Numbered from the stretch's first letter, positions 33,480-43,706 are shown. The stretch: DNA of 64,000 nt from JAGQYH01 sp041393015 (GCA_041393015.1 JAWKKV010000008.1:1-64000), one strand, 5' to 3'. Numbers and translations are program-made. The notes: generated from the letters alone by a model not told the origin.

Positions 33480-34610
33480 ATGTCAATGAATCTAAAAGAT
33501 CTATATAAGAAAGCACTTGATTTTCAATTTTTAAGTTTGGAAGAAGGAGTGTTTTTATACCATAATGCTCCAACGGCTGATTTAATGGCCATCGGACATC
33601 AATTAAGATTAATTCAAAAGCCTGAACCAATTGTTACTTGGATCATTGATAGAAATGTTAATACTACCAATGTTTGTGTGGCCAATTGCAAGTTCTGTAA
33701 CTTTTATAGAAAGCCAGGACACGAAGAGGCATATATAACAGATATCGAAACTTACAAAGTTAAAATTGAGGAAACCATACAATTTGGTGGAGATCAATTG
33801 TTGCTGCAGGGAGGACATCATCCCGATTTAAGTCTAGAATATTATGTTGAACTATTTAAAGAACTTAAATCTCTTTATCCCGACATAAAATTGCATGCAT
33901 TAGGGCCTCCTGAAATTGCGCATATCTGCAAATTAAGTGGCTTAGACCATTTAACTGTGCTTCAAAAGCTGAAAGATGCCGGTTTGGATTCATTGCCTGG
34001 TGCTGGTGCAGAAATTCTAAGCGATAGAGTAAGGCGACTTTTAGCCAAAGGGAAATGTACCGGTAAAGAATGGTTAGATATCATGAGAGCGGCACATAAA
34101 GTTGGTTTAACTACTTCTGCTACTATGATGTTCGGACACATTGAAACCATTGAGGAGAGAATACAGCACTTAATTTGGCTAAGAGAAGTACAATCTGAAA
34201 AACCTCAAGATGCCAATGGGTTTTTAGCATTCATTCCATGGCCTTTCCAAGACGAAGGAACATTATTGCGTAAAATGCGAAATATAAAAAACAATGTTAC
34301 AGGCGACGAGTATGTGAGAATGATTGCCTTAAGCAGAATAATGTTGCCCAATATTAAAAACATTCAAGCTTCATGGCTAACAGTAGGGGAGAATATTGCA
34401 CAATTGTGTTTGCATGCCGGTGCAAATGATTTCGGATCTATCATGATAGAAGAGAATGTGGTTTCTGCCGCAGGTGCTCCTCATAGATTTACATCTGCTG
34501 CCATTCAACAATCCATTAAAAATGCCGGTTTTGAGCCCAAATTAAGAGATCAGCAATACAATTTCAGGAAAATGCCTGAAGTAATTAAGCAACAAGTCAT
34601 CACATATTAG
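33480..34610 (+). CDS. mqnC: Dehypoxanthine futalosine cyclase MqnC (radical SAM)
   Basis: Converts dehypoxanthine futalosine to cyclic dehypoxanthine futalosine in the futalosine route to menaquinone. The radical SAM motif CVANCKFCNFY (CxxxCxxC) is followed by LLQGGHHPDLSLEYY. I choose the ATG at 33480 (or 33486), giving MNLKDLYKKALDFQFLSLEEG close to the N-terminus; the longer frame from 33435 adds 15 hydrophobic residues that do not belong to the family. Other mqn genes are not adjacent, although an amidohydrolase that could act in the same route is at 59396. About 375 residues. Confidence 0.92.
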   Translation: MSMNLKDLYKKALDFQFLSLEEGVFLYHNAPTADLMAIGHQLRLIQKPEPIVTWIIDRNVNTTNVCVANCKFCNFYRKPGHEEAYITDIETYKVKIEETIQFGGDQLLLQGGHHPDLSLEYYVELFKELKSLYPDIKLHALGPPEIAHICKLSGLDHLTVLQKLKDAGLDSLPGAGAEILSDRVRRLLAKGKCTGKEWLDIMRAAHKVGLTTSATMMFGHIETIEERIQHLIWLREVQSEKPQDANGFLAFIPWPFQDEGTLLRKMRNIKNNVTGDEYVRMIALSRIMLPNIKNIQASWLTVGENIAQLCLHAGANDFGSIMIEENVVSAAGAPHRFTSAAIQQSIKNAGFEPKLRDQQYNFRKMPEVIKQQVITY

Positions 34611-34964
34611 GCTTTATTGCGTCGTGTGAAATTATCTTGAGCGATAAATTTTACAGATAAGGATAACTTAATACTTGTTTCAATTTTTTTATATTTTTTA
34701 ATTGATATCTCTCATAAGTCATTTTATATACCTTGCTATTGTTAAGAAAAGACTAAGTAGCCTACTGTCACCCATTTTTTAGTACGTCACAAATCTTAAT
34801 ATCTTTAACATAATGTGAATAAAGGGGTACTGACTTAACATAATTTGTAATTACTTTTGTTAAAAGTGTGAGGGATTTAGTTTTTTTTAATGAAAATCCC
34901 TATACTTGCCCTTTGTAAATTTTAACGGAACTTTACATTAGTTAACAAAACAAGTCAGAGTTTT
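34611..34964 (+). promoter_or_regulatory. Regulatory leader of the SusC/SusD locus
   Basis: 354 bp with no gene but clear signals. TTAACATAAT occurs twice, 30 bp apart (34805-34814 and 34835-34844), a spacing of about three helical turns. An exact -7 element TACTTTTG is at 34852-34859. A hairpin AGGGATTT/AAATCCCT (34871-34901) enclosing a T-run lies in the 5' leader. The direct repeats just upstream of the promoter suit an activator dimer; the hairpin could attenuate. Confidence 0.45.
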
Positions 34965-37900
34965 ATGAAAAAAAGTTTGTTTTTGCTATTCCTTGGCGTA
35001 GTATTTATGTCATCGCAGATAATAGCGCAAATGTCTGTCTCTGGTACAGTATCTGATGCAGACGGAGAACCACTCATTGGAGTGAACATTGTAGAAAAAG
35101 GGACAACAAATGGAACAGTTACCGATTTAGACGGTAATTATTCTATTAAAGTCGCTGAAGGATCTAAGCTCGTATTTAGTTACGTAGGTTATGATTCTCA
35201 AGAATTTGCTGCGGCAGCAACAGTTAATGTTGTAATGCTAGAGGCGGGAATCTTGGAAGAAATTGTAGTGACAGCTACTTCAGTTGAAAGAAATTCAAGA
35301 GAAGTGGTTTATGCTAACCAAACAGTTTCTTCAGAGGATTTAAACAGTTCGCCAAATTCTGGTGCGATAAGCGCACTTCAAGGAAAATTGGCTGGTGTTA
35401 AAATTCAACAAGGTTCTGGTAACGTAGGAGCTTCTACGAGAATTGTATTAAGAGGTGAAACATCTCTTACAGGAAACAACAACGCCTTAATAGTGGTGGA
35501 TGGTGTTCCTATTGATAACAGTTCTCAACAAGGAGGTCAAGGATCATCTACTGATGGTTTCGTAGATTTTGGTAACCGTGGAAACGATTTAAATCCAGAA
35601 GATATTGAATCAGTTACAGTGTTGAAAGGTCCTTCGGCAACTTCGTTATACGGATCAAGAGGTGCTTCAGGGGTAGTATTAATTACTACTAAGAAAGGAG
35701 CTGCTGGTGGAAAGAAATTCAGTGTTGGATTGACTACATCAACAACTTTTGAAAAAGCTTATATTCAATTAAAAAGACAAAATGAGTTTGGTCAAGGTTA
35801 TGCCACTTGTGATTGTGACCCTAACGATTTATGGTCTGGTGAGAACTTCTCATGGGGACCTAGATTTGATGGTGTTGTAAGACCTTGGACGTCTCCTGTT
35901 TTAATTGATACCGACGGAGATGGAACTGGTGATGAATACCAATTCTTATCTAGACCTTACAGTGCGGTTGATAACCAATTAGAAAGCTATTTTGATCTTG
36001 GTAGAACGACCAATACAAGTGTTAATTTTTCAGGTGGAAATGATAAGTATACTTACTATGCTTCTTACACCAACACAAACGCAGATGGTATTGTGCCGTC
36101 AACTTACTTAAAGAAAAATGGTTTTAACTTAAATGCTTCGGCTCAATTTTCAGATAAGTTGAGATCAAACTTCGGTGTAAACTTAGGTTTTGTTAACCAA
36201 AAAGCATCTTCAGAAGGTAACACATTTAGTAGTGGTATACCAAACGGGTACTTCTATGCAGTGCAAACGCCAGTAAATATTCCTTTTAATGAATTAAGAG
36301 ATTACAATTCTCCTTTTCATGGTTTTGAAGGATATTATGGAGCATTTACAATTAATCCTTACTTTATCTTAAATGAATCTAGCTTAACTAACGCAGTTAG
36401 TAACGTTAGAGGTAATTATGATTTAACTTATACTCCAATTGAAGGTTTAAGTTTAACAGGTAGAGTAGGTGCTAACTTTGTAAATAGTACAATTGAAGAA
36501 AAATTACCTGTATTTGAATATGCAGATCATGCTATTTGGGTTAATAATCAACAAGTAGATGTGTATACAGGTAGAGAGCAAAGTAGTGGATTTTATAGAA
36601 AAACAAATCAAACGAATGTAAACCTTGACTTAACTGGTCAAGCTACTTATCAAAAAGATTTTGGTTCTTCTGGAGACTTTTCTTTATTAACTACAGCTGG
36701 ATATAACTTCTTCCAAAGAACAACAGAACAAACTTCTGGTGAAACAGTAGGTGGTATTACAATACCTGGTTTCTATACATTAGCAAATAGTGTTCAAGCG
36801 CCTTTAGCACAGAATGAAAGTTCTAAGTATAGAATTATGGGAGCTTATGGTAACGCATCTTTTGGATGGAGAAACATGGTGTTCGTTGAATACTCTGCAA
36901 GAAATGACTGGTCTTCTACTTTACCAGAAGGTAATAGAGGATTCTTCTACCAAGCAGGAGGTTTATCATTCATTGCTTCAGAGTTAATACCTAAAAACAA
37001 TGCTTTAAGTTATATGAAAGTGAGATTGTCTGCTGGAACAACTGGTAAGGATGCTCCTTTATATGCATTAGCGTCAACTTATATTCCAGTAAATACTTTA
37101 GTGGATTTTGGTGATCCTGATCATAACTTAACTGCTCCTGTAAATGGACAAGCTATCTATACTGCTTCTAATAGAATTGGAAATCCAAACTTAGAGCCAG
37201 AGTTAGCATTAACATTTGAAGCAGGTTTAGATGTAAGTTTCTACAAAAACAGAATTTCTGCTGAGTATACTTACTATAATACTTCTAACAAAAACCAAAT
37301 TGTTTTGGTTAACCTTCCTGAGTCTTCAGGATATGTGGATGCATTCCAAAACGTGGGTGAAATTAGTAACGTAGGACATGAATTAACTGTGAAAGTAAAT
37401 CCAATTCCAGCTTCTTTGAAAGATGTGAAAATGAATTTATTCTGGAACTTTGCTAAAAACAAATCAGAAGTTATCAAAATCTCTGAAGATTCAGATGAGT
37501 TAGATATCAGAAGTTTTGGTGGATTCGGTAATGCAGGATTGATTTCATTAGTAGCTGCTGAAGGATTACCTTACGGTACTTTCAAAGCTTTAGAATACAA
37601 AAGAGATCCGAATGGTAATATCGTTGTAAATCCAAACAATGGTCAACCATTATTAACAGAAGATCAAACTTACCAAGGTTCTTACCAACCAGATTTCATT
37701 ACTAGTTTCGGTACGGATTTAGGATGGAAAGGAATTAGAGCTAACATCTTATTTGATGTAAGAAAAGGAGGACAATATTTCTCTTATACAAAAGGATTAT
37801 CTGAATTCAACGGTACTGCAAGTACAACTACGTTGAATGATAGAGAAGCATTTGTTGTAGAAGGTAGTGTAGTTGAAGTTGATAACGGTGATGGTACATT

Positions 37901-38231
37901 CAGCTATGTTGAAAATACTCAACCTGTTTCAGTTTACAACTATATCACTAATCAACCAGGTGGTAATGATTTAGTAGATGCTAGTTTTATCAAGTTAAGA
38001 GAGTTAGGTCTATCTTATACTTTACCGGGTAAACTTTTTGAGAATAATCCATTATCAAGTATTACAGTTGGTTTTGTTGCTAGAAACTTAAAGTTCTGGT
38101 TAGCAGATGAAAACACATTTGCAGATCCTGAAGTAAACGGTGTGGATGGAACAGGAAACGGTGTGGGAATTGAATCTCATGCTACTCCAACTTCAAGAAG
38201 TTATGGTTTCAAAATTGATGTTAAATTTTAA
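34965..38231 (+). CDS. SusC/RagA-type TonB-dependent outer-membrane transporter
   Basis: An outer-membrane channel that imports oligomers captured by its SusD lid, energised by TonB. The 1088-residue protein has a signal peptide (1-22), a carboxypeptidase-D-like domain (about 25-93: VSGTVSDADGEPLIGVNI), a TonB-box-like EEIVVTAT (98-105), a plug domain with GSNVGASTRIVLRGETSL-type motifs (GSGNVGASTRIVLRG, about 150-165) and SVTVLKGPSATSLYGSRGASGVVLI, and then a long beta-barrel ending in an aromatic (KIDVKF). The SusD gene follows after 9 bp. The substrate is not evident; no glycosidase is in the locus. Confidence 0.95.
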   Translation: MKKSLFLLFLGVVFMSSQIIAQMSVSGTVSDADGEPLIGVNIVEKGTTNGTVTDLDGNYSIKVAEGSKLVFSYVGYDSQEFAAAATVNVVMLEAGILEEIVVTATSVERNSREVVYANQTVSSEDLNSSPNSGAISALQGKLAGVKIQQGSGNVGASTRIVLRGETSLTGNNNALIVVDGVPIDNSSQQGGQGSSTDGFVDFGNRGNDLNPEDIESVTVLKGPSATSLYGSRGASGVVLITTKKGAAGGKKFSVGLTTSTTFEKAYIQLKRQNEFGQGYATCDCDPNDLWSGENFSWGPRFDGVVRPWTSPVLIDTDGDGTGDEYQFLSRPYSAVDNQLESYFDLGRTTNTSVNFSGGNDKYTYYASYTNTNADGIVPSTYLKKNGFNLNASAQFSDKLRSNFGVNLGFVNQKASSEGNTFSSGIPNGYFYAVQTPVNIPFNELRDYNSPFHGFEGYYGAFTINPYFILNESSLTNAVSNVRGNYDLTYTPIEGLSLTGRVGANFVNSTIEEKLPVFEYADHAIWVNNQQVDVYTGREQSSGFYRKTNQTNVNLDLTGQATYQKDFGSSGDFSLLTTAGYNFFQRTTEQTSGETVGGITIPGFYTLANSVQAPLAQNESSKYRIMGAYGNASFGWRNMVFVEYSARNDWSSTLPEGNRGFFYQAGGLSFIASELIPKNNALSYMKVRLSAGTTGKDAPLYALASTYIPVNTLVDFGDPDHNLTAPVNGQAIYTASNRIGNPNLEPELALTFEAGLDVSFYKNRISAEYTYYNTSNKNQIVLVNLPESSGYVDAFQNVGEISNVGHELTVKVNPIPASLKDVKMNLFWNFAKNKSEVIKISEDSDELDIRSFGGFGNAGLISLVAAEGLPYGTFKALEYKRDPNGNIVVNPNNGQPLLTEDQTYQGSYQPDFITSFGTDLGWKGIRANILFDVRKGGQYFSYTKGLSEFNGTASTTTLNDREAFVVEGSVVEVDNGDGTFSYVENTQPVSVYNYITNQPGGNDLVDASFIKLRELGLSYTLPGKLFENNPLSSITVGFVARNLKFWLADENTFADPEVNGVDGTGNGVGIESHATPTSRSYGFKIDVKF

Positions 38232-38240
38232 TTAGAAAAG

Positions 38241-39710
38241 ATGATGAAGAATATATTTAATAAAATATTAGCACTAGCAGTAGTATTCTCTATTGCTTCT
38301 TGCGACAGTCTTCTGGACATTAATGAAGATCCAGATGCGTCAACAACAGCAAGAGTACAGGAAGTATTTACGAGTGGACAAGCGTATTTGAATTATATGG
38401 TTGCTGCTCAATTTAATGACGAAACACCTAGATTATGGGCGCAATATTACGCTTGGGGTCCTGGTGTAGCTGTCGGTCCAGATGAAAGAAATGAGTATTT
38501 CGCTACTTCATCTGATAGCAGATGGAGATATGCATACGCTAGAAGTTTACGAGATTTAAAATTCGTAATTGATAGTGGTGAGCCTCTTTATGGTGCATTA
38601 GCTAAGATTACTATGGCTTATGAGTATGGATTATTAGTGGATATGTTTGATGCTGTTCCTTATTCTCAAGCATTACAAGGTGCATTTGAGGATGGAAGTT
38701 TAACAACTCCGGTTTATGACGATGGTGCAACAATTTATGCTTCTTTAATTGCTTCTATTGATGAGGCATTGGCACAAATTGAAAATGCAGCGGGTAACAT
38801 TTTAATACCAGGTAATGATGATTTACTTTATCATGGAGATTTAGATGCATGGACAAAATTTGCATATTCATTGAAATTGAAATTGTTAGTTAGACAAACG
38901 GTTAATGGTGGCCCTACAGATTTATCTACACAAATTAGTGACTTAGTTGCTGAGGGTTTAGCTGGAGGTTATTTCATTGATGAACCTTCTGAAAATGCAG
39001 CTATTGTAGCTGGTGGTCAAGCTGGATCAGAAAATCCTTTCTACGCTCTTTTAGAGCAAGGTTTAGGAAATTTCTACGTATTAAATCAAGCATTCTTTGA
39101 AGCTTTAGATGATTTAAATGATGAGAGATTAGATGAGATGTATGATAAGCCAGGTGGATCTGCAGTACATGTTGCTGAGATTTCTGGTAACGTATTGAAT
39201 TCTGATTTACAATCAGCGGATTATTCAAAACCTTCAGACAAGGTTTATGGACCTGCTTTGCCTACAAATTTAATGACGTCAACTGAAGTGTGGTTTTACA
39301 GAGCAGAAGCGGCACAAAGATTTGGAACAGAAGATGCAGTTTCTACATTTAATTCTGCTGTAACATCATCTTTTGCTGATTTAGGTATTGAGAGCGATGC
39401 GGCTGGACACTTAGCTTTTATCAACTACGGAAACGCTACTGATAGAATTAAGATGTTATCTAGAGAAATGTGGGTAGCAATGAATGGTACTAGTCAACCA
39501 GGTGAAGGATGGATTACTACTAGAAAATTTGATAATGGTTCTAATGGTTACTTTGGTTCTACTGGAGGATTATTCATTAGCCCAGTAGAAAATACATTAG
39601 GTGCTGGCGTTTATCCTAGCATTTTATTGTATCCTCAAACTGAAGTGAATACTAATCCAAATTTCCCAGGTCAACATCAATTAACTGATAAAGTTTTTTG
39701 GGATAACTAA
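38241..39710 (+). CDS. SusD/RagB-like lipoprotein
   Basis: A surface-exposed substrate-binding lid of the SusC channel. The 489-residue lipoprotein has a signal ending FSIASC (Cys21), the N-terminal DSLLDINEDPDASTTARVQEV typical of the SusD-like_2 subfamily, TPR-like helices, and a C-terminal region with REMWVAMNGTSQPGEGW near residue 412. SusD-like_2 proteins often pair with transporters of unknown cargo, including peptides. It is co-transcribed with susC (9-bp gap) and the two lipoprotein genes behind it. Confidence 0.9.
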   Translation: MMKNIFNKILALAVVFSIASCDSLLDINEDPDASTTARVQEVFTSGQAYLNYMVAAQFNDETPRLWAQYYAWGPGVAVGPDERNEYFATSSDSRWRYAYARSLRDLKFVIDSGEPLYGALAKITMAYEYGLLVDMFDAVPYSQALQGAFEDGSLTTPVYDDGATIYASLIASIDEALAQIENAAGNILIPGNDDLLYHGDLDAWTKFAYSLKLKLLVRQTVNGGPTDLSTQISDLVAEGLAGGYFIDEPSENAAIVAGGQAGSENPFYALLEQGLGNFYVLNQAFFEALDDLNDERLDEMYDKPGGSAVHVAEISGNVLNSDLQSADYSKPSDKVYGPALPTNLMTSTEVWFYRAEAAQRFGTEDAVSTFNSAVTSSFADLGIESDAAGHLAFINYGNATDRIKMLSREMWVAMNGTSQPGEGWITTRKFDNGSNGYFGSTGGLFISPVENTLGAGVYPSILLYPQTEVNTNPNFPGQHQLTDKVFWDN

Positions 39711-39739
39711 GACATTAACTAACAATATAAATTATTAAT

Positions 39740-40762
39740 ATGAAAATTACTAAGTATATAATGTTGTTGTTAATCGGTGCTTTCATCATGACATCTTGCG
39801 ACGAAGAAGTTGTAGGATACGATGAAGAAGCGATTGATTTCGAAACAGCAGACGCTTACCTAAAGGTAATTACCCCGGGTACAGAATTGGTAGAGGGTGT
39901 ATCTGACTATAGTTTCAGGTTCATAGTGATACCAGGCGTAGAAGACATCGCAAAAGTTAACCTATACAAAAAGGTTATTTTTGGAGGAACTCAAGAAGTA
40001 TCTAATGAAGTTTTAGCTTACTCTTATGATATCGACGATACTCAGTTGTCAACTAATATTGAAAGAGATATTACAGCAGCTGAATTATTTGAAGGTATTG
40101 TAGCCACTGATCCTGCATCAGTATTAGATACAATAGTTGATTCTTTAGTTTCAGGTACAATAGTAGAATTTACTTTTGAAGTACTAAGATCTGATGGATC
40201 AGCAGCTAATACAACTGGTGAAGCATCAAAGAGAATGAGATTTACATATCTACCAAACCCATACAAAGGAACTTATGTTACTAAGTATGGTTCTTATTGG
40301 AGAATTGAATCACAATTTGATGGCAATGGTGATCCACTAGGTGAGGAATTGACGAACTATGTTGGACAAACAAGAACTATTGGAGCATTAAATGATACTG
40401 CATTAACACACCCAGATTGGTGGGGTGGATTTGATTGGGCTGGAAACGAGTTTGTATTCTATGCTGGCGTAAATGACGCAGCAAATCCAACAGATTCATC
40501 AATCAGAGTAACTATACCGGTAACAATTGATGGAGTATCACAACCTTTATTTTCTGGAAGCAGAATGATTACTCCAGAAACGGATGGTTGTGGATCAGCA
40601 GGAGCCTTTAACCACAATAGAGTACCTGGAATTTGCGATCAAATGATTGTACCAGATGCAGGTGGACCTGGTGTTCATAGAATCTATCTTACTTACGGAT
40701 ACTTCACAGATGGATCTGGAGAGAGAGAGTTTTATGAAATTTTAGAAAAAATCGGAGAATAA
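39740..40762 (+). CDS. Lipoprotein of unknown function in the SusCD locus
   Basis: A 340-residue lipoprotein (signal ending FIMTSC, Cys20), very acidic after the lipid anchor (DEEVVGYDEEAIDFE). The first half looks like a beta-sandwich with SYSFRFIVIPGVEDIAKVN-type strands (about 60-80). The second half contains several Trp, Gly and Cys residues (ETDGCGSAG and PGICDQMIV). The product probably sits on the cell surface next to SusC/SusD and helps bind the cargo, as accessory lipoproteins in such loci do. I do not recognise a named family. Confidence 0.6.
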   Translation: MKITKYIMLLLIGAFIMTSCDEEVVGYDEEAIDFETADAYLKVITPGTELVEGVSDYSFRFIVIPGVEDIAKVNLYKKVIFGGTQEVSNEVLAYSYDIDDTQLSTNIERDITAAELFEGIVATDPASVLDTIVDSLVSGTIVEFTFEVLRSDGSAANTTGEASKRMRFTYLPNPYKGTYVTKYGSYWRIESQFDGNGDPLGEELTNYVGQTRTIGALNDTALTHPDWWGGFDWAGNEFVFYAGVNDAANPTDSSIRVTIPVTIDGVSQPLFSGSRMITPETDGCGSAGAFNHNRVPGICDQMIVPDAGGPGVHRIYLTYGYFTDGSGEREFYEILEKIGE

Positions 40763-40772
40763 AAAATAAGTT

Positions 40773-41810
40773 ATGAAGAAATATTTAATATTATTAATAG
40801 CAGTGCTTGGATTCGCAAGTTGTGATGAAACGCCTGAAGTGTCTAGGATTACTTCATTACTGCCATTCACAATTGACACTCCTGATTTAGTGATAACAGA
40901 TGATACAGAGGATAAAACATTAACTATTCCTATCACTTTGTCAGAGACTCAAGTTGTGTCAACAATAATCACTGCTACGTTAGATGAAGAGAATACTACG
41001 GCTACTAACGGTGTAGATTTCGTTTTTGAAGATACTGAAATAGAGATCGAAGGATATGTAAGAACAGCTACTATTACAGTTGATATCATTGGAGATATTG
41101 CACCGGATGGAGAGCCTGAATTTATTGTTATTAATTTAGGCCCATCAGAAGCATCTAATACCAATCCATTTGTAGTGAGTGGTACTGTACAGTTGACAAT
41201 TCAATTGAATGACTTCAATGGAGATGAACCAATCATCACAGTAGATTGGGATGGTGCATTAGCTGTACCTAGTTTAAATGGAGGATCAACAGACTTAGTG
41301 TTCCCAATTTGTGCAAATGGAGTAGATTTAGATCCATTCTTTTTGTTTGATAATAATGGAACATTAGATTTTGTTACTTATTCAGATGACTATGGAGCAT
41401 GTCCAGAGCAATTTACAGGATTAGGTTCTTATGCCAATGGAACATATATCATGTTAACAGAGTTGTTTGCAAATCCATTTGGTGCTTATCCGGATGCATT
41501 AGGTGATTTATGTATTACGACTACAGTTGTTCAACCGGGTGTAGGATCAATAGAATTTGAACAAGACTTAGGAGAAGGCGAGTGTTATATTGCAACATCT
41601 TTAGGTTATGCTCAAGGCGGTCCATTTGATACAAGAGATGTATTTGAAATGGTAAAAGACGGTACAACATATATGTTTAATAGCTTATCAGACGGATCTG
41701 AGTTTGGAACTATCGGAAGATATGCTATCGGACAATCTGTTTACGATGCATTAGCTCAAAGAGCTATTGATAAACCGTATGTACAACCAGCATCTTTAGT
41801 TAAGAACTAG
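40773..41810 (+). CDS. Lipoprotein with Calx-beta-like domain
   Basis: A 345-residue lipoprotein (signal ending LGFASC, Cys17). Residues about 40-145 have the Calx-beta pattern of alternating strands with acidic loops: TATNGVDFVFEDTEIEIEG, then PDGEPEFIVINLGPSE. The C-terminal part (about 160-345) holds three or four Cys and a GDLCITTTVVQPG stretch and is not recognisable. It is the last gene of the locus, with a 10-bp gap from the previous lipoprotein gene and a strong terminator behind it. Probably a second accessory surface protein for the SusC/SusD cargo. Confidence 0.6.
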   Translation: MKKYLILLIAVLGFASCDETPEVSRITSLLPFTIDTPDLVITDDTEDKTLTIPITLSETQVVSTIITATLDEENTTATNGVDFVFEDTEIEIEGYVRTATITVDIIGDIAPDGEPEFIVINLGPSEASNTNPFVVSGTVQLTIQLNDFNGDEPIITVDWDGALAVPSLNGGSTDLVFPICANGVDLDPFFLFDNNGTLDFVTYSDDYGACPEQFTGLGSYANGTYIMLTELFANPFGAYPDALGDLCITTTVVQPGVGSIEFEQDLGEGECYIATSLGYAQGGPFDTRDVFEMVKDGTTYMFNSLSDGSEFGTIGRYAIGQSVYDALAQRAIDKPYVQPASLVKN

Positions 41811-41833
41811 AATAAAAATTAAATTTTATATTG

Positions 41834-41866
41834 AAAGGCTATCTATATAGATAGCCTTTTTTTATT
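41834..41866 (+). terminator. Rho-independent terminator ending the SusCD locus
   Basis: AAAGGCTATCTATATAGATAGCCTTT is a perfect 26-bp palindrome followed by a T-run. The symmetric stem allows hardly any loop. Confidence 0.9.
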
Positions 41867-41874
41867 TTTACTTT

Positions 41875-43596
41875 ATGAGAAATGTTATTGTAATACTGTT
41901 TTCTATGAGCCTCTGTTTGTCATCAATTGCTCAAGACAGAACGATTGGTTTAGTACAAAGAGATTCATCTATCGACGAAGGATATTATTTGTTTGGCCCA
42001 AAAAATGCTAATACAGCCTATTTAGTTAATAGCTGTGGGCAGTTAGTTAATCAATGGGAAAGTGGTTATAAACCTGGTAATATAGATCGCTTATTAGAAA
42101 ATGGAGATTTATTAACTGCTCGTCTACTTAATCAAAATCCTGGATTAGGAGCAGGTGGTCAAGGTGGTATTTTTGAGCAATATGATTGGGATGGGAATAA
42201 AAAATGGAGTTATGTAGTAAGTGATTCTATACAATTAGCACATCATGATTTTGCTATTCTTCCAAATGGCAATTATTTAATTTTATCTTGGGATAAAAGG
42301 TTTTATCAAGAGGCTATTGATGCAGGAAGAGATAGTAGTACTGTTTTTAATGGTTCTGTATGGAGTGAGAAGATAACTGAATTAAGACCGATTTTTCCAG
42401 ATTCTGCTGAAATCGTTTGGGAATGGTATTTATGGGATCACTTAATTCAAGACTATGATTCTACAAAAAACAATTATGGTGTAGTAAGTCAACATCCTGA
42501 GTTGATGAATATCAATTATATTTTGGGTTCTCCAGACCCAGATTGGATTCATGCTAATAGTTTAGCATATGATCCTGTTACGGATCAAGTTATGTTTAGT
42601 AGCAGGGATATAAATGAAATATATGTAATAGACCATAGCACTACAATTCAAGAAGCCGCAAGTAATACCGGTGGAAGATGGGGAAAAGGAGGAGACTTTT
42701 TATTTAGATATGGAAATCCTCGTGTTTATGATAGAGGAGATTCTTCTGATCAAGTTTTCTTTATGCAACATGATGCTAACTTTGTTGATTATGGAATTGG
42801 TTCGGATGGTGCACTTATGGTGTTTAATAATGGAAGAGCACGTTTTGGAATTCCAATAGATAGTAATTACAGTCAAGTATTAAAAATTTATCCTACAAGG
42901 AATTCTGATTCTAGCTTTGTATTTACCAATCAATATGATGTTGATAGTGTCGTAGTAATATATGAAGGTTCACCAAGACCATCTTTTTTCGCTGCATTTT
43001 TATCTGGTGCTACTCAATTAAAGAACAATCGTTATTTAATTAGTCATGGACCGAAAGGAGAATTCTTTGAAATAGACGAGAATGGAGAAATATTGTTAAA
43101 GTATATAATACCTGTAGGTTTAAATGGAATTCAATTAACACAAGGAATTGATGTGGATGATCTAGGAACAGGTATTGGTGCACGTGATAATGTATTTTTT
43201 AGAGCAGTAAAATATGAAGCTGACTTTCCAGGCTTTGATGGAAAGGATCTTTCAACGTCTTCCTATATCGAACTATCACCTTTACCGGGTTTATGTGGAG
43301 ACATTCCTGTTGTATCAGAGATTATCGATCTTAGTTTAGAAGAATTGGCTATTTATCCAACACTTGTTTTAGATAATCTATTAAGAGTTGTTTTAACAAA
43401 TGATATAATAGTTCAGCATTATGCTCTTTATGACATAAGTGGAAAAATGGTAAAGTCGGCTGTTGATCTTAATCAAAATAGTGACTTTTCAATTGAACTT
43501 CCGGGTCAGTTAAATAGTGGAATTTATATACTACAATTAAATGGCGAAAAGAATAATACTTCATTTAATATTAGTCGGAAGATCATTGTGCAATAA
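41875..43596 (+). CDS. Arylsulfotransferase-like T9SS cargo protein
   Basis: A 573-residue secreted protein with a signal peptide (about 1-19, ending SSIAQ). The body resembles the ASST beta-propeller: NGNYLILSWDKR, LAHHDFAILPNGNY and QHDANFVDYGIGSDGALMVFNNG with conserved His residues. The C-terminal 80 residues are a type A sorting domain (LAIYPTLVLDNLLRVVL to GIYILQLNGEKNN). ASST enzymes move sulfate between phenols, but members of this Bacteroidota group often lack an assigned activity. It sits 9 bp after the SusCD terminator, so it needs its own promoter. Confidence 0.75.
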   Translation: MRNVIVILFSMSLCLSSIAQDRTIGLVQRDSSIDEGYYLFGPKNANTAYLVNSCGQLVNQWESGYKPGNIDRLLENGDLLTARLLNQNPGLGAGGQGGIFEQYDWDGNKKWSYVVSDSIQLAHHDFAILPNGNYLILSWDKRFYQEAIDAGRDSSTVFNGSVWSEKITELRPIFPDSAEIVWEWYLWDHLIQDYDSTKNNYGVVSQHPELMNINYILGSPDPDWIHANSLAYDPVTDQVMFSSRDINEIYVIDHSTTIQEAASNTGGRWGKGGDFLFRYGNPRVYDRGDSSDQVFFMQHDANFVDYGIGSDGALMVFNNGRARFGIPIDSNYSQVLKIYPTRNSDSSFVFTNQYDVDSVVVIYEGSPRPSFFAAFLSGATQLKNNRYLISHGPKGEFFEIDENGEILLKYIIPVGLNGIQLTQGIDVDDLGTGIGARDNVFFRAVKYEADFPGFDGKDLSTSSYIELSPLPGLCGDIPVVSEIIDLSLEELAIYPTLVLDNLLRVVLTNDIIVQHYALYDISGKMVKSAVDLNQNSDFSIELPGQLNSGIYILQLNGEKNNTSFNISRKIIVQ

Positions 43597-43706
43597 TTAA
43601 TAAGGTTTTCGCGTGATTTATTCTATAAATATGCCCGACATTTTATCTAAACGTTAACCTTATTTCGTTACTACATTAATGGCTAAACTAGTCCTCTTAA
43701 TATACA

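Noticed and set aside
34813..34821. Single DnaA-box-like TGTGAATAA
   Set aside because: A lone 9-mer in a promoter region is expected by chance; it overlaps the regulatory repeat region of susC.
41834..41866. Operator palindrome for the downstream ASST-like gene
   Set aside because: The T-run directly after the stem and its position after the operon end fit a terminator better.
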